From CAYRYU01 sp964428355 (GTDB lineage: Bacteria > Muiribacteriota > Ozemobacteria > Ozemobacterales > Ozemobacteraceae): a stretch of DNA of 14,748 bases. Every line of letters begins with the position of its first letter. Position 1 is the first letter of the stretch. The notes under the pieces are model-generated. The model did no database searches and was not told where the DNA came from. It was given only the letters and a program-made list of their open reading frames with translations. The DNA is taken from NCBI GenBank assembly GCA_964428355.1, contig CAYRYU010000145.1, positions 1 to 14,748 of the forward strand, read 5' to 3'. Of this stretch, positions 6,160-13,706 are shown piece after piece. Made by a program: the position numbers and the translations under genes.

Positions 6160-7481
6160 ATGATCCGCCGATTCGTCCTGCTCGTCGCCGCCTTGGCGAT
6201 CGTTTCCGGACCGGTATCTCCGGTCCTTTCCGCACCCCAGGACAAAGAGCCGCCCAAGCCGTCCTCATCGACCAGCCAGGAGGTCGCCAAGGAGCTGATC
6301 CACGAGGGTCTCAACCACCTCCTGATGGAGCAGACCAAGAAAGCCGAGGAGAGCTTCATCAAGGCGATGAGCGTCGATCCCTATTCCGAGGAGGCTTTCA
6401 ACTTCCTCGGGCTCCTCTACCTGCAGGAGGGCCTGCACCAGAAGGCCGAGGACATGCTCAAGAAGGCGGTCGCGATCGATCCGATGTATTCCGAAGCGCT
6501 CCGCAATCTCGGTAAACTGTATCTGCAGCAGGAAAAGTATCCCGAGGCCGCCACCTATCTCAGGCGCACCCTGGCAATCGACAAGAACCAGGCCTACACC
6601 TCCTATCTTCTGGGAATGGCCTACTATTTCCAGGGGAAGGTGGACGAATCCATCAGGGCGTATGAAGAGGCTTTCGCCCTCGAACCGAATCTGCCCGCGG
6701 AAGCCCATTACAACCTCGGCGTGGCTTACCACGAAACGAACCGGTATCTGGATTCGGTCCAGGAGTACGAGGCGGTTCTCAAGAAGGAACCCGACCACGT
6801 CAATGCGATGAACAACCTCGGGCTGGTCTACTCCGTCATCGGGGAGAAGGAAAAGGCGATCAACCTTTTCAACCATGTCCTGAGTCTGGACAAGGACAAC
6901 GTCAAGGCTCGTATCAACCTCGGCAACGTCTATCTCGCGACCAAGGATCTCATCGAAGCGGAAAAGATCTATAGGAGCGCGATCTCGCTCGACCAGACGG
7001 ACATCAGTCCGAGGCTGAACCTGGGCGTGGTCTTTTTCGAGAAGGGCGAGTTCGAAAAGGCAAAGAGCGAATGGGAAGGCCTTCTTTCCAAAGATCCCGA
7101 CAACGTCCGGGTCCTTTCGGTCATGGGATCGGCCTACCTGGAGACCAAGAAGTTCGATGATGCGATCGGGGTTTTCCGGCGCATGGTGAAATTGATGCCC
7201 GAAAACGGCAGCATAGCCAATACCCTCGGGTATCTGCTCGCGGACATGAACCGTAACCTCGAGGAAGCCAAGGGCCTTATCGAGAAGGCTCTCCACCTCG
7301 ATACCCAGAACCGTGCGACCTACCTCGATTCCCTTGCCTGGGTTCATTTCCGAAAGGGTAACTTCCAGGAAGCGCGCAAGGTCCAGGAGAAAGCGCTCAA
7401 GATTTTCCGGCTGGCCCACGATCCCATCTCCAGCGAGGTCCACCTTCACATGGGCCGGATCTACGAGAAGCTCTCCTGCCG
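6160..7481 (+). CDS. Exported tetratricopeptide-repeat protein (3' end in gap)
   Basis: About 440 residues are visible before the gap. AAGGAGG (6148-6154) lies five bases before the ATG. A signal peptide (basic MIRR, hydrophobic core, probable cleavage near SVLSA-type residues at about 25) is followed by a short Pro/Ser linker. Then come roughly eleven consecutive 34-residue TPR units from about residue 47, with typical lines such as EEAFNFLGLLYLQEGLHQKA, HYNLGVAYHETNRYLDSVQE and the terminal LDSLAWVHFRKGNFQEAR. TPR superhelices bind peptides and organise complexes, so this is likely a periplasmic or membrane-tethered scaffold. The last visible unit (VHLHMGRIYEKLSC) is cut within a repeat. 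With exactly 100 N the frame continues into the next membrane protein, but the gap length is arbitrary, so I treat them as separate genes. A real fusion is not excluded. Confidence 0.85.
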
Positions 7482-7581
7482 NNNNNNNNNNNNNNNNNNN
7501 NNNNNNNNNNNNNNNNNNNNNNNNNNNNNNNNNNNNNNNNNNNNNNNNNNNNNNNNNNNNNNNNNNNNNNNNNNNNNNNNN
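7482..7581. other. Assembly gap (100 N) between TPR and membrane protein genes
   Basis: This placeholder hides the end of the TPR protein and the beginning of the membrane protein. The flanks do not overlap. It matters because it decides whether these are one gene or two. Confidence 0.95.
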
Positions 7582-8475
7582 CAGGCAATCCGACCTTATC
7601 TTCCCGCGCTCCCGGGAGGGGTGGGCATCATCCTTTCCGCCCTCGTCCTGACGGCCCTGTCGATCTTCTTCGTCGCCTCATGGGCAAGGCTTTCCTACCA
7701 CCGGAACACCTACCTTGCCATCGGAGCGGTGGGCCTGGCGCTCGTCGCGACCCAGGCGAAACCTTTCGTCCAGCGGACGCATGACCTGGACGTCGCCGCG
7801 GGGTGCGGAGGGGCCGCCCTGTTCATCACCATCGCCCAGTCCGGCCTCCACGGGATACCAAGGGAATGGGCGGTCAAGGCGCGGAACGATGTCTACGAAA
7901 AGAACTCGGACTTCCTGGAAGGGCTTTTCCCGGAAAGTCCCTCCCGGATCTGCATCCTCGGTGCCTGCCAGCTTCTGCTTGCCGCAGGCCTGGGCCTCTG
8001 GATCGGCACCGGAATCGACCAGGTCTCGCACCTGATTCCGATCGTCATCGTGGCGGGGCTTGCCGATATCTGGAGCGTGTCCGCCGGGGCGACAGCGGTG
8101 ATCATCAAGTCGTCCACGATCCATTACTTCCTCTTGCGTTTTCCCCTCCTTTCGGGAGGTTCGGGTGAAATCCCTCCCCTGATAGGGTTGACGGATTTCC
8201 TGTTTTTTGGCATCTTCTTCCAGGCTGCGGTCAGGTTCGGCCTCGGAACGGTCAAGAACCTTCTCCTGCTTGGATCTTCATTTCTCATGACTGTTCTGAT
8301 CGCGGTTTTGGCAGGAGTGGGGCTCCCGGTGCTTCCGTTCATGGGGGCATTCTTCGTGGCGGGCAACTTCCGAAAGCTGATATTGAAGGCCGAGGAACTG
8401 CTGCAGATCGCGGTGTTTCTCGGGGCGGTCATTCTGTCCTATCTGGTCTTCACTCGATTGTTGCGACCCTCATAG
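7582..8475 (+). CDS. Multi-pass membrane protein, candidate presenilin/SPP-like (A22) intramembrane aspartyl protease (5' end in gap)
   Basis: The visible 297 residues hold about nine hydrophobic segments. Numbered from the first codon after the gap, Asp162 lies in IVIVAGLADIWSVSAGA and Asp205 in LIGLTDFLFFGIFFQAA. Later, LPVLPFMGAFF occupies 248-258. Family A22 proteases have a (Y/F)D in TM6, GxGD in TM7 and a PAL motif before TM9. In human signal peptide peptidase, as I recall, the aspartates are 46 apart and PAL follows by about 52; here the spacings are 43 and 44. The D-x-x-S-V run after the first Asp also resembles archaeal A22 proteins. Deviations are AD instead of YD, GLTD instead of GxGD and PVL instead of PAL. 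Such enzymes cleave transmembrane helices. It is followed 14 bases later by dapF. It could instead be an unrelated transport-like membrane protein; the assignment is an inference from motifs. Confidence 0.5.
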   Translation, partial: QAIRPYLPALPGGVGIILSALVLTALSIFFVASWARLSYHRNTYLAIGAVGLALVATQAKPFVQRTHDLDVAAGCGGAALFITIAQSGLHGIPREWAVKARNDVYEKNSDFLEGLFPESPSRICILGACQLLLAAGLGLWIGTGIDQVSHLIPIVIVAGLADIWSVSAGATAVIIKSSTIHYFLLRFPLLSGGSGEIPPLIGLTDFLFFGIFFQAAVRFGLGTVKNLLLLGSSFLMTVLIAVLAGVGLPVLPFMGAFFVAGNFRKLILKAEELLQIAVFLGAVILSYLVFTRLLRPS

Positions 8476-8489
8476 ACAAGGAGATTGCG

Positions 8490-9520
8490 ATGTTCGAATT
8501 TTTCAAGATGCACGGCCTGGGCAACCATTTCATTTTTTTCGACGAGATCGGCCAGGATTTCGGGATCCTCAAGAAGCCCAAGATCATCAGCCTCCTGTGC
8601 GACCAACGAAGGGGCCTCGGAGCGGACGGGGTCATCTTCATAATGTCCCCCCGCGACGCTAAGCATCACTGCCGGATGCAGATGTTCAACATCGACGGCA
8701 CCGAAGCCGAGATGTGCGGAAACGCCATCCGGGGTGTCAGCCATCTTTTCAAGCGCCATTACCTCGGGGCTGAGCCCGTCCTTGTCGAGACCGGCGGTGG
8801 AATCCGGGAAGTCAGCTTCCAGTCGGCTCGGGATGGCCTTTGTTTCTACAAGGTGGAAATGGGACCCGCCTCGTTCGATCTGACAGCAACCGGTGAGCTG
8901 CTCCACCAGTGCGATCGGAAGCCCCTGGTCTGGAACGACGAGACCCTCGAACCCACGTACGTCAACGTCGGAAATCCCCACTGCATGCTTTTCCTGAAAA
9001 CCCCTCTCTCCCAGGATGACATGATCTCGATCGGGGCGTGGCTCGAAACCCACCAGAACCATCCGCGCCGGATAAACGTCGAGTTCGCGGAGGTGATCTC
9101 CCCCCACGAGGTCAAGGTGACGGTCTGGGAACGGGGTTGCGGGTTGACCCAGGCTTGCGGAACCGGGGCCACTGCGGTCGCCGCGGCNNNNNNNNNNNNN
9201 NNNNNNNNNNNNNNNNNNNNNNNNNNNNNNNNNNNNNNNNNNNNNNNNNNNNNNNNNNNNNNNNNNNNNNNNNNNNNNNNNNNNNNNGGGGTTGCGGGTT
9301 GACCCAGGCTTGCGGAACCGGGGCCACTGCGGTCGCCGCGGCAGGGATGAAGAACGGGAAGCTCGCCTCCCCGGTAACGATCCACATGCCCGGGGGCGAT
9401 CTCCTCATCTCCCAGGATCAACGGGAGATCCTCTTCATGACCGGACCCCTGCAGGAGGTCGCCCAGGGATCACTGACCCCGGCTTTCCTCAACAGCCTCG
9501 CAAAACTGGGAGGGGAATAG
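8490..9520 (+). CDS. dapF: Diaminopimelate epimerase, interrupted only by a false assembly gap
   Basis: DapF interconverts LL- and meso-diaminopimelate for lysine and peptidoglycan synthesis, using two cysteines without a cofactor. AAGGAG (8478-8483) lies six bases before the ATG. The N-terminus has KMHGLGNHF, where most relatives have GNDF. CDQRRGLGADGVIF follows, then the first catalytic Cys76 in FNIDGTEAEMCGNAIRG, the substrate-site VNVGNPHC, and the second catalytic Cys223 in LTQACGTGATAVAA. The sequence before the gap (9133-9187) is repeated exactly after it (9288-9342). Removing the gap and one copy restores a single in-frame gene of 876 bases and 291 residues, a normal DapF length. The last codon is followed at once by the ATG of the Memo gene, so the two are probably translationally coupled. 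Confidence 0.95.
9133..9342. repeat. 55-bp direct repeat flanking a spurious 100-N gap
   Basis: Positions 9133-9187 and 9288-9342 are identical over 55 bases, and the Ns fill exactly the space between. Both copies encode the same stretch of DapF around Cys223, in compatible frames. A length of 55 equals a common de Bruijn graph k-mer, so two contigs that overlap were probably scaffolded with Ns instead of merged. It is an assembly artefact, not a biological repeat. Confidence 0.95.
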
Positions 9521-11041
9521 ATGAAGGGGGGCAGGCGGGCGGTGCTGACCCTGACGTGCGTCGCGTTCTTCCTGGGGTTCGCGGTAATGGGCTGCGGAAA
9601 GGAGGTCCGGCCGGCGGCGGTTGCGGGCTCCTTCTACCCCTCCGATGCCGATTCCCTGGGGAAGATGGTGGAAGGGTTCCTCGGGCAGGCCTCCCCAAGC
9701 GTGACCTGTTCAGGGGCCAGTCGTCTCGTGGGCCTCGTCTCCCCCCATGCCGGTCTGATCTATTCCGGCCCGACGGCAGGAGTGGCTTTCAAGTCCCTTT
9801 GGGGGAACGCCTTCGACCGGGTCTATTTCCTAGGAGTCGATCACAGGGTGGGTTTGCCCATCGTTTCCATCTGGAAGGATGGGGCCTTCGATACCCCTCT
9901 GGGCCCTGTTCCGGTAGACGCAACCGCATCGGCAGAACTCCTCGCGGCTTCCCCACTCTTCGAAGATCAGCCACGGATGCACCTCGAGGAGCATTCGATC
10001 GAGGTCCAGCTCCCTTTCTTCATCAAGGCGCTGGGGATGCGGCCCTCTGTCTTCGTCACGGTCGGCGGAGGCCCGGAAAACGGGGTGGTATTGGGTCGGG
10101 CTCTTCTCAAGGCCATCCGCGCCTTCCCCGGCAGGACCCTCATCGTGGCCTCATCCGACTGGTCCCATTACCACGACGCGGCGACCGCGAAAACCCTCGA
10201 CGAGGAGGGCGTGAAAAAGGTTCTCGCCCTTGATGTAGACGGCCTTCAGAAAGCCTGCACCTCGGGTTCGACCGAGTTGTGCGGTTTGAACGGGGTGGTC
10301 GCGCTGATGACGGTGATGAAGGAAGCCGGGGCCAAGGGAGTCCTCCTGGAACGCACCGACAGCGCAAAGGGTTCCGGCGATTCCACCAGGGTCGTGGGTT
10401 ACGCCGCGATGCTTTTCGAATCTCCGGGCCTCGGGCCCGAAAAAGCTCCGGGCCTCGGGCCCGAAAAAGCCCCCACACAGGGGACCAAGGAGGATACGTC
10501 GATGGATCACCAGAAGGAAGCGCTAGCGGCCGTCCGGAAAACACTGGAAGCCGTTCTTGCAGGCAAGGAGATCCCCGGGATCTCCTTCAAGAGCCCCAGG
10601 TTCAAGGATCCCAGCGGGGTTTTCGTCACACTGAAGAAACACGGAGAGCTGCGGGGGTGCATCGGATTCGTCGAAGCCATCCGGCCCCTTGGGGACGCGA
10701 TCCAGGAAATGGCAGTTTCGGCTGCAACGCGTGACCCGCGCTTCCCTCCGGTGACCCTCGCGGAGTTGAAGGAGATCGACATCGAAGTCTCGATCCTGAC
10801 GCCGATGTATCCGGTCAAGGATCTTTCGGAGATCCAGGTGGGCAGGGACGGACTGATGCTGAGGAAGTTCCCCAACTCCGGCCTTCTCCTCCCGCAGGTT
10901 GCAACCGAGTACGGCTGGGACAGGGACACATTCCTGGACCATCTCTGCCTAAAAGCCGGACTGGAACCGGGCAGCCACAAGTCCCCCGACGCGAAACTCT
11001 TCAGGTTTTCCGCCGAGGTCTTCGGGGAAAAGGAAAGATAG
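9521..11041 (+). CDS. Memo-AMMECR1 fusion (AmmeMemoRadiSam proteins B and A) with lipoprotein-type signal
   Basis: The 506-residue protein joins two families that are often adjacent genes. Residues 30-300 are a Memo domain. It has the opening RPAAVAGSFYP, SPHAG (His76), LGVDH (His108), EEHSIEVQLPFF, SSDWSHY and LCGLNG (Cys254); His76, His108 and Cys254 match the three metal ligands of human MEMO1. Residues 328-506 are a full AMMECR1 domain with LRGCIGF (377-383), AATRDPRFPPVT and GLLLPQVATEYGWD. Both domains look intact. The N-terminus (KGGRR, a hydrophobic stretch, then VMGC with Cys25) looks like a lipoprotein signal, though Met at -2 is not ideal. A start at 9587 would give a cytoplasmic Memo. 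The ATG follows the dapF stop with no gap. The linker (about 300-327) contains a tandem duplication and an internal ribosome site. The radical SAM partner of the system is not in the window. Molecular function of these families remains uncertain. Confidence 0.9.
   Translation: MKGGRRAVLTLTCVAFFLGFAVMGCGKEVRPAAVAGSFYPSDADSLGKMVEGFLGQASPSVTCSGASRLVGLVSPHAGLIYSGPTAGVAFKSLWGNAFDRVYFLGVDHRVGLPIVSIWKDGAFDTPLGPVPVDATASAELLAASPLFEDQPRMHLEEHSIEVQLPFFIKALGMRPSVFVTVGGGPENGVVLGRALLKAIRAFPGRTLIVASSDWSHYHDAATAKTLDEEGVKKVLALDVDGLQKACTSGSTELCGLNGVVALMTVMKEAGAKGVLLERTDSAKGSGDSTRVVGYAAMLFESPGLGPEKAPGLGPEKAPTQGTKEDTSMDHQKEALAAVRKTLEAVLAGKEIPGISFKSPRFKDPSGVFVTLKKHGELRGCIGFVEAIRPLGDAIQEMAVSAATRDPRFPPVTLAELKEIDIEVSILTPMYPVKDLSEIQVGRDGLMLRKFPNSGLLLPQVATEYGWDRDTFLDHLCLKAGLEPGSHKSPDAKLFRFSAEVFGEKER
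10424..10471 (+). repeat. 24-bp tandem duplication in the Memo-AMMECR1 linker
   Basis: Two adjacent 24-base units (10424-10447 and 10448-10471) differ at a single base, the last. Each contains the near-palindrome GGGCCTCGGGCCC and encodes PGLGPEKA. The duplication is in frame and lengthens the interdomain linker by eight residues, which points to recent slippage or unequal recombination. Confidence 0.9.
10487..10504 (+). promoter_or_regulatory. Internal Shine-Dalgarno and in-frame ATG for a free AMMECR1 protein
   Basis: AAGGAGG (10487-10493) is a near-perfect ribosome site, eight bases before the ATG at 10502. That ATG is in frame with the fusion (codon 328) and starts MDHQKEALAAVRKTLEAVL, the usual opening of stand-alone AMMECR1 proteins. 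Translation from here would give a 179-residue product with no export signal. Confidence 0.65.
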
Positions 11042-11067
11042 GAGGGAATCCGGAAGGAAAAAGGAAA

Positions 11068-11161
11068 ACCACGAAGGAACGCAGGACGCAAAGACCGCCG
11101 TGAGCCTTGGGCTCTTTTCCGGCCGCCCTGGTGAACTCGGTGACCTTCGTGCCTCTGTGGT
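11068..11161. repeat. Imperfect intergenic inverted repeat of the CCACGAAGG type
   Basis: The left arm (11068-11085, ACCACGAAGGAACGCAGG) matches the reverse complement of the right arm (11144-11161) at 14 of 18 positions. Arms reading ACCACAGAGGCACGAAGG occur, in my recollection, as widespread intergenic repeats in environmental bacterial genomes, and their chance translations are often called as short spurious proteins. The element fills most of the space between the Memo-AMMECR1 gene and the pilin operon, with the hairpin at 11102-11118 inside it. Confidence 0.55.
11102..11118 (+). terminator. Weak hairpin terminator downstream of the Memo-AMMECR1 gene
   Basis: GAGCC (11102-11106) and GGCTC (11110-11114) form a 5-bp stem with a three-base loop followed by TTTT (11115-11118). 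It lies 61 bases past the stop codon, in the middle of the intergenic inverted repeat. Stem and T tract are short, so efficiency is doubtful. Confidence 0.35.
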
Positions 11162-11189
11162 GAATCCGATTCTTGGACGGGGAGGGCAT

Positions 11190-11218
11190 TTGACGGGTTT
11201 CGGGGGGTATGTTAAACT
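11190..11218 (+). promoter_or_regulatory. Candidate sigma70-type promoter of the pilin operon
   Basis: TTGACG (11190-11195) and TAAACT (11213-11218) are separated by 17 bases, matching the -35 and -10 consensus at five and four positions. Transcription would start near 11225, giving a leader of about 50 bases with a short CCGC/GCGG hairpin before AGGAGG (11261-11266). No sigma54-type element, common for some pilin genes, was seen here. Confidence 0.5.
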
Positions 11219-11273
11219 AAAAGGTACAGACCGCAAAAGCGGGGAATCGCCTTGCGGATCAGGAGGCTGATTT

Positions 11274-13706
11274 ATGGATCGAAGGGGATTTGCCTACATC
11301 ATCGCCGTCCTGATATTGGGCTTGCTGGCATTCATGGGAATGTTCCTGATGCAGAGCAGCTCCACCGAATACTCCCATGCGGCAGTCTCGGTATATGCCA
11401 CGATTGCCCAACAGATCGCCGAATCGGCGGCGGATGAAGCCTTTCTCGCCCTGGATGAGCAGTTCCAGGACCGCGCCCCCGGCGGGAAGATGGAAAACCT
11501 ACTGAAGATATGTGCCACATCGAAACTTCCGGCTGACGGAGGAGCCACAGGGTTGAACCCGGACATGCTCGGGATGTTCCCCGACTTCAAGGGTTATGCC
11601 AAGGAGACGCAGAAACTGATCGACTCCCGCCTGACCCGGGCGGGTTTCTCGATCGAGAAGATGATCCTGAACCTCACCAACTGCCGGCCGATCGATTACG
11701 AGATGATCAACAAGCCCGAATCCATTTACCGCCCGAAAGACCGCCCAGACAAGGCCTTCGATTTCGACGACTGGGGGGGGTGGGCAGCGGATTACCAACT
11801 GACCGCGGGGTTCGACATCTACGTGAACGTCCAGGTCGGAGGCCGGAAAGCGGGCTACATTTTCCAGATCTACCGCGACGTGAAGGTGGTCAATGTAGGC
11901 CCCATCGCCCGGAACTACTCCCTCTTCAGCATTCAGGCGATCGATGAACGGAAGATGGAAGACGACGTGGCGAACGATCTGGACGATCCCCTGGGGGGCA
12001 GGCTTGTCCTCTGGAATCACCCCTTCCAGTCGCGCGTCTACCTCCATGGGCCGTGCATGGTGGGAATCGAGAACCCCGATATGGAAAAGGATCCCGCCAA
12101 CAAAGGGATATATTCTTACATCAGGAACGATGGCCGCCCGGGTTTCAACCTCGCCTTCACGTATGATGACACCTACAACGGGTTTTCCTACCTGCCCTTC
12201 CCTGCCCGCGCCCTCTGGGAGGCGAAAAAAGGTCTTTCCGCCGTCATCTTCGGTTCGGATGCGGCAAAAGAGACCGAACTCGATTTCGACGGGTTCACCG
12301 ATTACGAGAAAAAGATGTTCGAAACCAACACCTATCGGCGTGGCCTGATCCCGCGAAAGGAATCCAAGTATCTCGACAACCTGAAGGATTTCGTGGGCAA
12401 CCCCGGGGAAAAGCTCTACCGCGACTATGTCCGGGGAAAGTCCTACCGCCAGACCTTCCTTCCGGCTGGTCCGTTCTGCCGTTATCCCTGGAAATACGTT
12501 TCCGATACCATCCCTCCGAAGTGGAACAACATCCTCGAGAACGAGGACTTCCCCGGAACCGACAACAAGATCCGGGTGGAACACCGATGGGCCCCAAATG
12601 ATAAAGATTATGACAAGAACACCCAGATCTTCGCCAAATTGAACATCATCCGTTTCGGGAACCTCTACGGCCTTGTCGGAATTCAGGAGGGCTACCCGAT
12701 GGAGCAACTCGACCAGTTCGCGGTCTCCTGGGGAAACTGGCGGGACGCGGAAGGCTGGCTCGAGGGATTCAAGCAAACCTTCCTCAATGCCGTAAAAGGC
12801 GCATGGAGCACCCTTACGGGCCCGTTCAAACTCATCTACTATCCCATCCAGAACGTCTGGAACCGGATCTTCCCCCCGAAAGACCCGAAGAATCCTACCG
12901 GTTACTTCCCCAGAAACTGGGTCAACTTCTACCCAACCAACTGGAAGTACTTTGACCGTGCCGCGACACGGTATGTGGACTCGCTCGAACAACTGGCCAG
13001 CCCGCAGAACAAGAACCTCATCCTTCTCAACGGCTGTTACCGGCTTGGCCGGCTCAACACCACCGGTGATATGGTCTATTTTGGCAAGGGGATCATCTCC
13101 TGCCTCGATTACAACTCGCAGGATTCCATCAAGGGGAGCATCAGAGCGATGACCGCCGAAAGCGGAGCCCGTTCCGACAGCCACCTGACCCTGGTGTATT
13201 TCCCGGGCACCCCCTCAAAAGCCTATCCCTATCCCCCGATCAACGAGGGGCAATTGAAGATCGAAGGGACGGGGAAAGTCATTGAAGCGAGCGTCTTTTC
13301 CGCCTTCGGTATCAAGACCGATGCCACCGGGAAGCTTTCCGAAACGGATTTTGCCAGCCTGGAACTCAAACCCAGCTATACCCCCAAGGAATGGGCCGCC
13401 GCGTTGGGCGCGAACTCCGGTGAGGGGATCAAAAACATCCAGGCGAGGGTCAACTCGATCGAGGGAAACTATGTGACCATCTACATGAATAAAAGGATGC
13501 TTTCCGGAGATCTCTGGGTCTTCCACGACACCAACAATCCCCTGTTTTTCACGAGGACCGGAACCGGCGATTCGGCGGTCGACACCATCAAGCAAGTGGC
13601 AATCGATTCGGGGGAAGAAGCCACGACCAAGCAGTTTTACGTTGACAGCCATATCGTTGCGTTGAGCCCCAAGATCCGGCATTTCCATTACCGGGGTTCC
13701 CTATGA
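11274..13706 (+). CDS. Very large PilX/GspK-like prepilin-type protein
   Basis: This 810-residue protein has a class III (prepilin) start: basic MDRRG, a likely cleavage after Gly5, then FAYIIAVLILGLLAFMGMF and the QSSSTEYSHAA stretch typical of PilX N-termini. Residue +5 is Ile rather than Glu, as in GspK-type tip pseudopilins. AGGAGG (11261-11266) lies seven bases before the ATG. The rest matches no domain I recognise. It has an early helical part, a long aromatic-rich middle (for example NWRDAEGWLEGFKQTF, PRNWVNFYPTNWKYFD) and a later part with beta-strand-like runs (GDMVYFGKGIISCLDYN, GTGKVIEASVFSAFGI). Known PilX proteins are near 200 and GspK near 320 residues, so this is far larger. 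It opens a minor-pilin operon whose next gene overlaps its stop by four bases. A tip or adhesin role on a type IV pilus is the likely inference. Confidence 0.75.
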   Translation: MDRRGFAYIIAVLILGLLAFMGMFLMQSSSTEYSHAAVSVYATIAQQIAESAADEAFLALDEQFQDRAPGGKMENLLKICATSKLPADGGATGLNPDMLGMFPDFKGYAKETQKLIDSRLTRAGFSIEKMILNLTNCRPIDYEMINKPESIYRPKDRPDKAFDFDDWGGWAADYQLTAGFDIYVNVQVGGRKAGYIFQIYRDVKVVNVGPIARNYSLFSIQAIDERKMEDDVANDLDDPLGGRLVLWNHPFQSRVYLHGPCMVGIENPDMEKDPANKGIYSYIRNDGRPGFNLAFTYDDTYNGFSYLPFPARALWEAKKGLSAVIFGSDAAKETELDFDGFTDYEKKMFETNTYRRGLIPRKESKYLDNLKDFVGNPGEKLYRDYVRGKSYRQTFLPAGPFCRYPWKYVSDTIPPKWNNILENEDFPGTDNKIRVEHRWAPNDKDYDKNTQIFAKLNIIRFGNLYGLVGIQEGYPMEQLDQFAVSWGNWRDAEGWLEGFKQTFLNAVKGAWSTLTGPFKLIYYPIQNVWNRIFPPKDPKNPTGYFPRNWVNFYPTNWKYFDRAATRYVDSLEQLASPQNKNLILLNGCYRLGRLNTTGDMVYFGKGIISCLDYNSQDSIKGSIRAMTAESGARSDSHLTLVYFPGTPSKAYPYPPINEGQLKIEGTGKVIEASVFSAFGIKTDATGKLSETDFASLELKPSYTPKEWAAALGANSGEGIKNIQARVNSIEGNYVTIYMNKRMLSGDLWVFHDTNNPLFFTRTGTGDSAVDTIKQVAIDSGEEATTKQFYVDSHIVALSPKIRHFHYRGSL

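Noticed and set aside
9133..9342. Direct repeat as an insertion-element target duplication or domain repeat
   Set aside because: It is exactly the sequence on both sides of a 100-N placeholder, and merging the copies restores a normal dapF, so it is an assembly artefact.
9292..10233. Long plus-strand open frame overlapping dapF and the Memo gene
   Set aside because: The translation is rich in Arg, Gly and Pro, as expected for an out-of-frame reading of GC-rich coding sequence, and the overlapping genes are clearly real.
11001..11236. Short minus-strand frames over the intergenic repeat
   Set aside because: Their translations are the familiar chance reading of CCACGAAGG-type repeats; they have no ribosome site and run antisense into the Memo-AMMECR1 gene.
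11219..11273. Leader of the pilin operon as a cyclic-di-GMP riboswitch
   Set aside because: The GEMM core elements are not present and the leader is too short (about 50 bases). Only small CCGC/GCGG pairings are seen.
11499..13184. Long open frame on the minus strand (561 codons) opposite the PilX-like gene
   Set aside because: It is antisense to a gene with a good start, ribosome site and prepilin signal. Its composition is the shadow of that gene's codon usage, and no family is recognisable.
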